Positions 29,552-38,449 of a stretch of 64,000 nucleotides of DNA are shown piece by piece. Within the stretch, counting starts at the first letter, position 1; the number at the start of each line of letters is the position of its first letter. The position numbers and the translations under genes were made by a program. The notes under the pieces were generated by a model that was not told the origin of the DNA, did not search any database, and saw only the letters and a list, made by a program, of their open reading frames with translations. This DNA comes from Ilumatobacteraceae bacterium (GTDB lineage: Bacteria; Actinomycetota; Acidimicrobiia; Acidimicrobiales; Ilumatobacteraceae), in assembly GCA_009691255.1 (NCBI GenBank), contig SHUT01000003.1, positions 1 to 64,000 of the forward strand, in the 5' to 3' direction.

Positions 29552-30082
29552 ATGCTTTTACAACGACTCGACGACTATCAGACCTGGTTGCTGACTCATG
29601 GCTCGACTGCTCTTCTTGTCGACCCCACAACACCAGTTTATGGCACACCCAAAGCCGCCAAAGCCGCCCGCAAGATCGGCATGACATCCACGCACGCACA
29701 TAAACCAGGCGACACCTTTGTCATCGAGCCAGTGGTTGGCGGAACACGGGTCTATTTTGACCCTCATTTACCATCGTCGACATTGGCAACCTCAGTTGGT
29801 CATGCAGATGTATTAGTGGCCCCTGTGCGCGGTATGCGTGCCGTCATCATTTCAGCGACCGCTGGACCTAAGCGAGTTGTTGGCAGTGCTCGAGCTGTTG
29901 GCGCATCAGTGATTGTTCCGACAGCACTTGATCCCAAACGAGATATGAATTGGTGGCAACGCACTGCATATCGCGGATGGGGAAGTGTCACTGCCCTACA
30001 GAAATGTGCCAGTTCGAGTGTGCTTGTTTTGCCAGAGAATCAAGTGTTGATAGATCTTGACGACTTGATTACTGCTAACTGA
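29552..30082 (+). CDS. Hypothetical protein; possible degenerate metallo-beta-lactamase-fold (UlaG-like) protein
   Basis: ALLVDPTTPVYGTP...TRVYFDPHLPSSTLATSVGHADVLVAPVRGMRAVIIS; no HxHxDH motif. Confidence 0.5.
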   Translation: MLLQRLDDYQTWLLTHGSTALLVDPTTPVYGTPKAAKAARKIGMTSTHAHKPGDTFVIEPVVGGTRVYFDPHLPSSTLATSVGHADVLVAPVRGMRAVIISATAGPKRVVGSARAVGASVIVPTALDPKRDMNWWQRTAYRGWGSVTALQKCASSSVLVLPENQVLIDLDDLITAN

Positions 30083-31283
30083 GGCGAATCGGCAATTTCT
30101 TAATGCCGTGAACAAAATGTGATCGCATACGCTTGACATCGCCGATCAATTCAATATTTGTTACTTGCTTCGCTAGTTCTTCAAAGATAATTCGCATTTC
30201 TAGCTTTGCCAAGTTTGACCCTAGGCAAAAGTGAGGTCCGCCTCCGCCAAACGTGACATGCGGATTAGGGTTTCGCCGAATATCAAAGGTGAACGGATCA
30301 GCAAATACTTCTTCGTCGCGGTTGGCTGAGACATAGAACATTACAACGCAGTCGCCTTCTTTGATCTGATGGCCACGCAAGTCCACGTCACACACTGCAG
30401 TGCGGCGAAAAGAGTTGACAGGTGTGGCCCATCGGAGGATTTCTTCCACGGCTGACGGCACAAGTGATAGATCGGCACGCATCTGCTGAAAAGAGTCAGG
30501 GTTCTCTGTTAGTGCCAGTACACCATGACTGATTCCGTTTCGGGTGGTTTCATTACCTGCAACTGACAACAGCAACATAAATAGTTCAAACTCATGTGAG
30601 CCCAAGTGGTCGTCTGCTGTCTCGTCAATGAGTGCAGTGATGATGTCGTTGCGCGGGTCGGTACGCCTAGTGGCAGCAACTCCGTTGAAGTACATGTAAA
30701 GATCTGCAGCGGCGCTTTGGGCGTCTTCTGGACCACTAGACATGTCTGGATCGGTTGATCCGATCATGCGGTTAGACCAGTCGAATACTTTGTGGCGATC
30801 TTCAACAGGGATGCCTACTAACTCGGCAATTGCAATCAGGGGCAGTTCAGCAGATATTTTTTCGACAAATTCGACATCACCTGAGGCGAGCCCAGCCGCT
30901 ACGAGTTCGGCTGCAACTTCTCGAAAATGATCTTCGAGCATGCGCATTGCTTTTGGAGTGAATCCGCGGTTGACCAATGTGCGAAGTCGAGTGTGGTCTG
31001 GTGGATCTGTGTCAATCATTAAGCGAGAATCTTCAAGGTCTGGACGGTTCTCTGACATCAAAGAACCCTTGAGTGCTGATGAGTAGATTTGAAATTGTCG
31101 GCTCACAGACACAAGGTCGGCATGCTTAGTAATAGCCCAGAACTTGTCTGGGAAACCGTCTTCAAGGCCAGGAGCCAAAATGATTGGCGACTCATGACGC
31201 AAACGAGTAAATATTTCATGCGGCGGACCATTGCGGTAGGCCTCGTTGCTAATGATGTCAATATCGACTACTTCGTTGCTCAT
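30075..31283 (-). CDS. Cytochrome P450, CYP125-like (steroid C26/27-hydroxylase candidate)
   Basis: FWAITKHADLVSVSR, DPPDHTRLRTLVNRGFTPKAM, ELPLIAIAELVGIPVEDRHKVFDWSN, AGNETTRN, heme loop FGGGGPHFCLGSNLAKLE with a one-residue-longer loop as recalled for CYP125; located next to ltp2. Confidence 0.85.
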   Translation of the reverse strand: MSNEVVDIDIISNEAYRNGPPHEIFTRLRHESPIILAPGLEDGFPDKFWAITKHADLVSVSRQFQIYSSALKGSLMSENRPDLEDSRLMIDTDPPDHTRLRTLVNRGFTPKAMRMLEDHFREVAAELVAAGLASGDVEFVEKISAELPLIAIAELVGIPVEDRHKVFDWSNRMIGSTDPDMSSGPEDAQSAAADLYMYFNGVAATRRTDPRNDIITALIDETADDHLGSHEFELFMLLLSVAGNETTRNGISHGVLALTENPDSFQQMRADLSLVPSAVEEILRWATPVNSFRRTAVCDVDLRGHQIKEGDCVVMFYVSANRDEEVFADPFTFDIRRNPNPHVTFGGGGPHFCLGSNLAKLEMRIIFEELAKQVTNIELIGDVKRMRSHFVHGIKKLPIRLS

Positions 31284-32458
31284 CTGTCCGCTCCTAATAT
31301 TAGACCACTCGTTGGTACACCTGTTCCCGCTGTTACGAGGACATGTTCGACGTCGGGTACCTGATTAACACTAGTGCCGCGTACTTGACGCACACCCTCG
31401 GCGATGCCGTTCATGCCATGTATATAGGCCTCACCGAGTTGACCGCCATGAGGGTTGATAGGCAAAGACCCACCCATTTCTATGCGCCCGTTTTTGATGA
31501 AGTCTTTGGCATCTCCACGAGCGCAAAATCCGAACTCTTCTAGTTGCATTAATACGTATGGCGTGAAATGGTCATACAGCACAGCAGTCTGAATATCTGC
31601 GGGAGTTAATCCACTCGAGCTCCACAGTTCGTCTGCAACTAGTTTCATTTCTGGAAGTTGAGCAATGTCATCGCGGTAAAAACTCGTCATTGTCCACTGA
31701 TCTTTGCCGGCACCCTGCGCCACGGCCTTGACGATGGCTGGTGTTTGTGGCATGTCTCGGGCCCGCTCGACCGTGGTGACGATTAAGGCTTGAGCACCAT
31801 CGCTTTCTTGACAACAATCCAATAGATGCAAGGGCTCAACAATCCAGCGACTGTTTTGATGATCTTCAAGCGTGATGGGCTGTTCATAAAACCAAGCGGC
31901 TGGATTAGTTGCAGCATGTTTACGATCAGCAACTGCGACACGACCCAGATCTTGGCTCGTTGCTCCGTATAGATGCATATAGCGCTGAGCAACCATTGCC
32001 ACCCAACTCGCAGGTGTTAGTAAACCTTGAGACGATGTATACGAAAACTGCGCGCGTTCGGCTGTTGCGGCATTTGGCAGATCTTGAACACCTGAACCAA
32101 AGCGACGACCACTGCGTTCATTGAAAGCGCGGTAACACACCACGTAGTCTGCAACTCCAGTCGCAACTGCCATGGCAGCTAGTTCGATTGTTCCGCAAGC
32201 AGCGCCACCGCCGTAATGGACGCGACTGAAATGTCGAAGATCGCCAATGCCAAGGTGACGAGCGATCTCGATTTCTGGATTGTTGTCGGCGCTGTATGTC
32301 ACCATGCCATCGATGTCTGAGGGTTTGAGTCCAGCATCTTGAATAGCCGCCAGAACTGCTTCGCAGGCCAGTTTCATCTCGCTGCGTCCAGAGTCTTTTG
32401 AGAACTCTGTTGCCCCGATACCAACGATGGCTGTTTTATTGCCGAGTTGATTACTCAT
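31280..32458 (-). CDS. ltp2: Ltp2-like thiolase-fold aldolase (steroid side-chain retro-aldolase)
   Basis: TAIVGIGATEFSKDSGRSE, HYGGGAACGTIELAAMAVATGVADYVVCYRAFNERSG, EDHQNSRWIVEPLHLLDCCQESDGA, HGGQLGEAYIHGMNGIAEGVRQ. Confidence 0.92.
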   Translation of the reverse strand: MSNQLGNKTAIVGIGATEFSKDSGRSEMKLACEAVLAAIQDAGLKPSDIDGMVTYSADNNPEIEIARHLGIGDLRHFSRVHYGGGAACGTIELAAMAVATGVADYVVCYRAFNERSGRRFGSGVQDLPNAATAERAQFSYTSSQGLLTPASWVAMVAQRYMHLYGATSQDLGRVAVADRKHAATNPAAWFYEQPITLEDHQNSRWIVEPLHLLDCCQESDGAQALIVTTVERARDMPQTPAIVKAVAQGAGKDQWTMTSFYRDDIAQLPEMKLVADELWSSSGLTPADIQTAVLYDHFTPYVLMQLEEFGFCARGDAKDFIKNGRIEMGGSLPINPHGGQLGEAYIHGMNGIAEGVRQVRGTSVNQVPDVEHVLVTAGTGVPTSGLILGADR

Positions 32459-32865
32459 GGCAAAACTACTTCGACGGTTGCCGTGACATGGTCACCCATT
32501 GAGTTGCTTCCAGTAACAAGAACTGTGACGGTCTTGGCGTCGACCGCAGTTATCTTGCCCCGCATCTTCATGGTCTCGCCAGGATAGTTCGGCACCCCAA
32601 GACGAACTTTTACCGACCTAATAAATGCGTTGGGTCCGGCCCAGTCTGTGATGTAACGCCCGACAAAACCGTTTGTGCTGAGAATATTCATGATGATGTC
32701 TTGCGAACCACGCTCGACAGCAATGCTTGGGTCATGATGTACTTCTTGGTAGTCGCGAGAGGCGATTGCGGTGGCGGTAATCAAAGTGCGGGTCAGTGGA
32801 ATATCGAGTGCAGGTAATTCTTGCCCAACCTGAACATCGGCGATGGTGAGAGATGGCGTATTCAT
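32455..32865 (-). CDS. chsH1: MaoC-like hydratase subunit (ChsH1-like)
   Basis: ITATAIASRDYQEVHHDPSIAVERGSQDIIMNILSTNGFVGRYITDW; about 137 aa; ATGA overlap with upstream ACAD. Confidence 0.85.
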   Translation of the reverse strand: MNTPSLTIADVQVGQELPALDIPLTRTLITATAIASRDYQEVHHDPSIAVERGSQDIIMNILSTNGFVGRYITDWAGPNAFIRSVKVRLGVPNYPGETMKMRGKITAVDAKTVTVLVTGSNSMGDHVTATVEVVLP

Positions 32866-33974
32866 CGGGATGCAATCAACTTTCCGAGTCTGGCAAGGTG
32901 TTGGCTTGCACCACCAAGTTGCGTACTGATTTGGATTCCCCACAAAAAGAAGCGATGAACGGGATAACTAATGTCAGCGCCGACACCTCCGTGTAGGTGT
33001 TGACCTGCCAACACAACCGAATGTCCACCCTCTGTGGCCCAATACATTGCCACCAAGACATCTTGGCGCGCATCAAAGCCTTCTGCCAAGCGCCATGCCG
33101 CATTAAGCATGGTGACACGCATTGCCTCTGTGGTGATGTAGGCGTCTGCCGCACGAACTGCAACCGCCTGTTGGGCGCTAAGTGGCTTGCCAAACTGATG
33201 GCGTGTCTTGACGTGTTCTGCTGTGATGGCGATTGATCCTTGGGCGACTCCAAGTTGTATTGCGCACAGGGCCACAAGCGAATGTTCGTGCATCCAACGC
33301 AACGCCTCGCGTCCGTCGTTTGTTAGGCCCGCAATGATGTGGCTTGCCGGCACGACGACATCAATGTCCATGTTGGCCTGGGGTTGGTGATCACTACCGT
33401 CAACTGCAGTGAGTATGACTCCACGTGCATCAGTCTCGACCAGCGCAAGAACGACTGATCCATCTACCCGCTTTGCAGATACCACGACAAAGTGTGCATT
33501 TTGAGCATATGGAACCGCAGGTTTTGATCCGACCAAGCGAACTCCACCATCTACATCTGTCGCCTCGACTGAAGGGTTCATTGAGTCATTGGCGCCGAAG
33601 TTGGCAAGTGCACAAGAAAGCACTGTGGTCCCGTTGCAAACACCTGGCAAAACCAAAGTCTGTAATGCAGGGCTGCCGTACTGAGCCACAGTCATTGCTG
33701 CAATTGACGACGACCACAGCGGAACCTGGGCGATGTGTTTTCCTTGCTGTTCGAGCACAAGAGATAGCTCCACCATATGCATCGCAAGACCACCGTGCTC
33801 TTCTGCCACACACAGACCAAGGAGTCCGGCTTTTGCAAGTTCGTTCCAGAGCGTGGCGTCAAAGCCATCACCTGTTTGAAGTTCGGTGATGCGCTCGATC
33901 GTGGAGAGTCCACTAAATATCTGTTGTGCTAAATCACTAAGCACGTGTTGTTCGTCGGAGAGATCAAAATTCAT
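32862..33974 (-). CDS. Acyl-CoA dehydrogenase, partner subunit (FadE28/ChsE1-like)
   Basis: MNFDLSDEQHVLSDLAQQIF, HSLVALCAIQLGVAQGSIAITAEHVKTRHQFGKPLSAQQAV. Confidence 0.88.
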   Translation of the reverse strand: MNFDLSDEQHVLSDLAQQIFSGLSTIERITELQTGDGFDATLWNELAKAGLLGLCVAEEHGGLAMHMVELSLVLEQQGKHIAQVPLWSSSIAAMTVAQYGSPALQTLVLPGVCNGTTVLSCALANFGANDSMNPSVEATDVDGGVRLVGSKPAVPYAQNAHFVVVSAKRVDGSVVLALVETDARGVILTAVDGSDHQPQANMDIDVVVPASHIIAGLTNDGREALRWMHEHSLVALCAIQLGVAQGSIAITAEHVKTRHQFGKPLSAQQAVAVRAADAYITTEAMRVTMLNAAWRLAEGFDARQDVLVAMYWATEGGHSVVLAGQHLHGGVGADISYPVHRFFLWGIQISTQLGGASQHLARLGKLIASR

Positions 33975-33983
33975 GGTGTTCCT

Positions 33984-34943
33984 TTACTTGTGAACTCGGG
34001 CGAAGGGGAGTGTCAGTTCGTCATCGGTGGCCAGCAGTACGATGTCAACTTTTTTACCGATAGCGATGTCAGCAATATCTGTATCAATAGGGTTCATCAC
34101 CATGCGAACACCTTCGTCTAGGTCGACGAGCAAGACCGGAAGCGGATACTCCAGTCCCGGAACTTGCGGATAGTGCGTCACAACAAAACTATGGATAGTG
34201 CCAGTGCCGACGGCCTCAACAGGGTGCCAGTCCATCGACACACATGACGGACAGACAGGCCCTGGAGGAAACCGTAGAGCCTGACAGTTTGTACAACGTT
34301 GGACAAAGAGTTTTCCGTTTTGTAGACCGTCAAACCACCAACTGTTGTCGTGTGTTGTTGCAGGTCGCGGACGCACCACATGGGGGGAGGGGTTTTTGCG
34401 CGTCGCTGGTCTAAAACGAATAATCCGAAACAACATTGAACCAACACGTTGGTTGTTTTGATCAAAATAATCCTGTCGAGTTGTGACGAAGTGCCCTGTT
34501 CCGAGCGCAGTCGTTTTTTCCGTGCTAATTGCATCAATGGTGGTGGTCATTGAGAGTCTGTCGCCGGGATGCAGGTATCGGTCGTAGGTCTGCTCACAAT
34601 TAGTGGCAACCACGCTGGTGAATTGCTTAGAAAAGAGTAGTTGGTTCATGTCTTCGTATGGATTGGTGCCGGAAAGTACTCGTGGTTTGAGACCCGCCAT
34701 TACCCATGCCTGCAGCATCGTTGGTGGAGCGACGATCTGGCCATGTACCGATGCCTCGGCCGCTGTCGTATCAAGATAGATGGGGTTGTTGTCGCCGATT
34801 GCTTCGCACCAATGACGAATCATTGGGATGTTGACTTCATCTGGGGACAACTGTGCTGGCCCAATTTCTTTTCCGACGAACGCTTGTAATTTTTGCCAGA
34901 AAGCCTGTTTGTCTTTTTCTGTTTCTTGGTCGACTGAAGTCAT
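33984..34943 (-). CDS. chsH2: Bifunctional MaoC-like + DUF35 (OB-fold/Zn ribbon) protein (ChsH2-like)
   Basis: N-terminal IRHWCEAIGDNNPIYLD hot-dog; C-terminal NGKLFVQRCTNCQALRFPPGPVCPSCVSMDW Zn ribbon. Confidence 0.9.
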   Translation of the reverse strand: MTSVDQETEKDKQAFWQKLQAFVGKEIGPAQLSPDEVNIPMIRHWCEAIGDNNPIYLDTTAAEASVHGQIVAPPTMLQAWVMAGLKPRVLSGTNPYEDMNQLLFSKQFTSVVATNCEQTYDRYLHPGDRLSMTTTIDAISTEKTTALGTGHFVTTRQDYFDQNNQRVGSMLFRIIRFRPATRKNPSPHVVRPRPATTHDNSWWFDGLQNGKLFVQRCTNCQALRFPPGPVCPSCVSMDWHPVEAVGTGTIHSFVVTHYPQVPGLEYPLPVLLVDLDEGVRMVMNPIDTDIADIAIGKKVDIVLLATDDELTLPFARVHK

Positions 34944-34957
34944 TGTTTAGCCCTTGT

Positions 34958-36181
34958 TTAACCTTTCACGAGTTCGCGCCACGGCAGATTGCGATCTACC
35001 GATGGCTCTCGCGGTAATCCAAGACCGCGCTCACCGATGATATTTTGTTGAATTTCATTTGTTCCGCCACCAAGACGTATTGCGAATTGACTCAACAGAC
35101 GGTGTTGCCATTCGCCATTATCAATGACATTGTCTCCCCATAACATTGCGTCAGCCCCTAGAACTTCCATCGCGGTATCCATTGTTTTTTCCCAATGACG
35201 AGCGTATGCCAATTTCATAACAAACATTTCAGGGCCGGGTATTAGTCCGAGTGATGATGCTGTGCGCAGGCGGTAGCCCAAGTACGACAGTGTTTGAGCG
35301 CGAGTATATGCGGCGGCGAGCTTTTGGCGCACAACAGGGTCTTGAGTGCGCCCCAGCTTTTGGGCAGTTTCAATTAGCGCTTCAACGGTCCAAGAACTTC
35401 CGCCACCGCCGATGAATGCTCGCTCGCTTGTCAAGGTCGTGTTGGCAACAGCCCATCCGTTGTTAACTTGGCCCAATACGTTGGCAGCCGGAATTCGAAC
35501 ATCGGACAAAAACACCTCATTGAAATGAGCCACGCCAGTGATTTGTACAAGTGGTCGCACTTCGATTCCGGCTGATTTCATGTCAACAATAAAATAAGTA
35601 ATGCCTTTGTGTTTTGGTGACTCTGGCTCGGTGCGAGTGAGCAAGATTCCGTAGTCAGAAAATTGACCAAAAGATGTCCAGACCTTTTGACCATTTACAA
35701 TCCAGGTGTCGCCATCGAGCACGGCGCGTGTGCCGATGTTTGCTAAGTCGCTGCCAGCGTTTGGTTCGCTGAACAATTGGCACCACACATGGTCACCGCG
35801 CAGCATCGGCGCTAAAAACTCCGCATGCTGTTGTGGTGTGCCGTGGGCCATCAACGTGGGGCCCACCATGCCCAGACTGACGGCAAATGAACCGGTCGCT
35901 ACATCGAATTTAGATTGCTCTTCCGCAAAAATTGAGGCTTGCAAACTGGTGCCGCCTCGTCCGCCAAATTGTTTAGGCCAAGAAATACCAGCCCAGCCGT
36001 TGTCGTACAAAACGTGCTGCCATTTCTTGCAGGCCACGACATGTCCACCAAGGTCATCATGCCAATTGGCAACATCGTCAGAGCGCAGGGATGCATGTTG
36101 ACTGAGCCATGTGCGAGCCTGATCTCGAAAGATGGCTTCTGCGGCTGAGTCTCCGATCTGCATTGACATGTGTTGTCCCAA
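34958..36181 (-). CDS. Acyl-CoA dehydrogenase (FadE29/ChsE2-like)
   Basis: GISWPKQFGGRGGTSLQ, WCQLFSEPNAGSDLANIGTRA, GGGTNEIQQNIIGERGLGLPRE. Confidence 0.9.
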   Translation of the reverse strand: MGQHMSMQIGDSAAEAIFRDQARTWLSQHASLRSDDVANWHDDLGGHVVACKKWQHVLYDNGWAGISWPKQFGGRGGTSLQASIFAEEQSKFDVATGSFAVSLGMVGPTLMAHGTPQQHAEFLAPMLRGDHVWCQLFSEPNAGSDLANIGTRAVLDGDTWIVNGQKVWTSFGQFSDYGILLTRTEPESPKHKGITYFIVDMKSAGIEVRPLVQITGVAHFNEVFLSDVRIPAANVLGQVNNGWAVANTTLTSERAFIGGGGSSWTVEALIETAQKLGRTQDPVVRQKLAAAYTRAQTLSYLGYRLRTASSLGLIPGPEMFVMKLAYARHWEKTMDTAMEVLGADAMLWGDNVIDNGEWQHRLLSQFAIRLGGGTNEIQQNIIGERGLGLPREPSVDRNLPWRELVKG

Positions 36182-36221
36182 CTTCAGGCGGAGAAACGCT
36201 CTCTGAGGCCTGTCCTGTATC

Positions 36222-36244
36222 GTTTCTGACAGTCTGTCAGAAAC
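36222..36244. promoter_or_regulatory. Operator site A: perfect 23-bp palindrome GTTTCTGACAGTCTGTCAGAAAC
   Basis: Read directly; lies in the divergent intergenic region between ACAD (36181, -) and LLM (36291, +). Confidence 0.9.
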
Positions 36245-36290
36245 AAGCCGTACAACGGAAATGGAGCGAACCCATGCTAGGAATAGCCGT

Positions 36291-37196
36291 ATGAAGTTTT
36301 GGTGCGCAAGTGCGTTTATGGATACCCGTCAACTAGTCAAGGTGGCCACCATCCTTGATCAGTCGGGTTATCACGGCCTGATGGTGTCTGATCACCTGGT
36401 CTACCCGCAACATTTGGTGAGCAAGTACCCATACTCGCCCCACGAAGATGGGCGGCCAATGTGGGAGCCAAGTGCCTCGTGGCCAGACCCCTGGGTGCTG
36501 ATTGGTGCGATGAGTGCTGTGACAACACGACTGCATTTCAATACCAACATCTATGTGGCTCCGCATCGTCCACTTGTGCAGTTGGCCAAAGAAGTATCGA
36601 CGGCAGCAGTAATTTCATCAGATCGCGTTGCTCTTGGTGTCGGGGCTGGATGGATGAAAGAGGAGTTCGACCTGCAGGGTGTTGATTTTTCGACACGCGG
36701 TAAACGACTCAATGAAATGATTCCGGCTCTCCGTGCGCTCTGGAAAGGCGGATGGGTGGAGTGGCATGGTGATTTCTACGATGTTCCGGCCTGCACGATT
36801 GAACCGCACACTGATGTTGCTATCCCGATCTATGGCGGAGGCCATACCAATGCTGCGCTAAAGCGCGCTGCAAAATATTGCGATGGATGGATTGGCAACG
36901 CGTATCCGTGGGATGAGGCCGCTAACTATGTGGGCAAGCTAAAAAGTTTTTTGCATGAGTTCGGTCGCGACAATGATGACTTTGACATCATCTGTGGTTT
37001 GTACGCACTTCCTGCACCAGACTTGTATCGGCGCGCAGAAGAAGAACTCGGCATCACGGGCACAATGTGCATGCCGTGGGCTCTTGATCAAAATGTGAGC
37101 AAGGGCGAGATGAGCGGTCTTACTCAGAGCGCTGATGTTTATCGACCGTCAATCGAAAAATTTGCTGAAGAGATATTGTCTAAGGCGCAAAACTGA
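36291..37196 (+). CDS. LLM-class (F420-dependent-type) oxidoreductase
   Basis: MKFWCASAFMDTRQLVKVATILDQSGYHGLMVSDHL; RVALGVGAGWMKEEFDLQGVDF. Confidence 0.93.
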   Translation: MKFWCASAFMDTRQLVKVATILDQSGYHGLMVSDHLVYPQHLVSKYPYSPHEDGRPMWEPSASWPDPWVLIGAMSAVTTRLHFNTNIYVAPHRPLVQLAKEVSTAAVISSDRVALGVGAGWMKEEFDLQGVDFSTRGKRLNEMIPALRALWKGGWVEWHGDFYDVPACTIEPHTDVAIPIYGGGHTNAALKRAAKYCDGWIGNAYPWDEAANYVGKLKSFLHEFGRDNDDFDIICGLYALPAPDLYRRAEEELGITGTMCMPWALDQNVSKGEMSGLTQSADVYRPSIEKFAEEILSKAQN

Positions 37197-37203
37197 TTGC
37201 TTG

Positions 37204-38445
37204 TTAACCCAAGGCACCAGTTGCGCGCAGAGCAGCAATAGCAGCAGCATCAAGACCAAGAATATTTTTTAGGACGTCATCGGTGTGTTCGCCATTTGTT
37301 GGTGCCATTGTCGGCATTGGCAGTTCTTCGCCCAGCACATGCAGTGGCAATAAAAGCTGTTCGCAGCCGAGTTGTTCGGTGCTTCCCCATGTGAATCGGT
37401 TCTTAAACTGTGCGTCGTCCATAACTGTTTGAGGTGTATTGACGGGCGCGATTGTGGTGTTGTGTTCGTCAGCAAACAACAACCATTGCGCCGTTGTTTT
37501 AGTTTTAAAGATTTCGCGCAATTGGGTCTGTAACGCCGTGTTTCCTCTTGCGTGATCGGCGTAGGTGCTGCCTGGAAATGCTTCAAATAGGTCATCACGG
37601 CCGATTCCATGGCAGAAGTTTTTCCAAAAACTTTGTTCGCTTGCCATGAACAACACGTATCCATCTTGAGACGCATAAAACTGGTACCGCACGCCTTCCC
37701 ACATGCCGCCAAGTCCGGGTGCTCTGCGCTCAAAATTATCGCTGGAGTTTCCAGTGACCTCGCTCTGTGGACGCTCGTAGGCTTTGTGGGTCTCGATGCG
37801 ATACCAATCAAAATAGGCGGCCGAGTCGCTCTGGGCGATCTCCATGCATGCTGGTTTACCAGTCGTTCGCGCCCGCACGAGGGCTGCCATGATTGACATT
37901 GCTGCAAACGCAGGACCCGCAGTAATGCCGATATTTGTTTGTGCAGGGATGCGTGCAAAGCCTTCGTCATCAATAACTGGGGCAATCGTTCCGGACCACG
38001 CATCATAAGCAACACCATGACTTGCTAAATCGCGATATGGCCCAGTTGCCCCGTAACCAGAGATCGTGCAGAACACAATTTTGGGCTGAAGTTGTTTGAG
38101 ACGCTCAAAGCCAAGGCCCATTTTGTCTAAGAAACCTGGCCGCATCGCCTCAATGACTACGTCGGCCGAACGCACAAGGTCTTCGAAGATGGCGATTGCT
38201 TCTGGTGTTTTTAGATTGAGTGTCACTGATTTCTTGCCACGATTAATGTGTAAGTGCAATAAAGATGAACCCTCAACGATGGGCCATGTCATTTGCCGTA
38301 CGTAGTCACCAGCAGGGGATTCCACTTTGATGACTTCAGCCCCAAAGTCAACAAGGTGTCCACCTAATGCAGCAGGACCAAGCAAGGAGCACTCAATAAC
38401 ACGAACACCTGCCAAGAATCCGGAGTTAATCGACTCAGAAGTCAT
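37204..38445 (-). CDS. CaiB/BaiF CoA-transferase family
   Basis: GVRVIECSLLGPAALGGHLVDFGAEVIKVESPAGDYVR; NRGKKSVTLNLKTPEA; IVFCTISGYGATGPYRD. Confidence 0.94.
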   Translation of the reverse strand: MTSESINSGFLAGVRVIECSLLGPAALGGHLVDFGAEVIKVESPAGDYVRQMTWPIVEGSSLLHLHINRGKKSVTLNLKTPEAIAIFEDLVRSADVVIEAMRPGFLDKMGLGFERLKQLQPKIVFCTISGYGATGPYRDLASHGVAYDAWSGTIAPVIDDEGFARIPAQTNIGITAGPAFAAMSIMAALVRARTTGKPACMEIAQSDSAAYFDWYRIETHKAYERPQSEVTGNSSDNFERRAPGLGGMWEGVRYQFYASQDGYVLFMASEQSFWKNFCHGIGRDDLFEAFPGSTYADHARGNTALQTQLREIFKTKTTAQWLLFADEHNTTIAPVNTPQTVMDDAQFKNRFTWGSTEQLGCEQLLLPLHVLGEELPMPTMAPTNGEHTDDVLKNILGLDAAAIAALRATGALG

Positions 38446-38449
38446 AACG

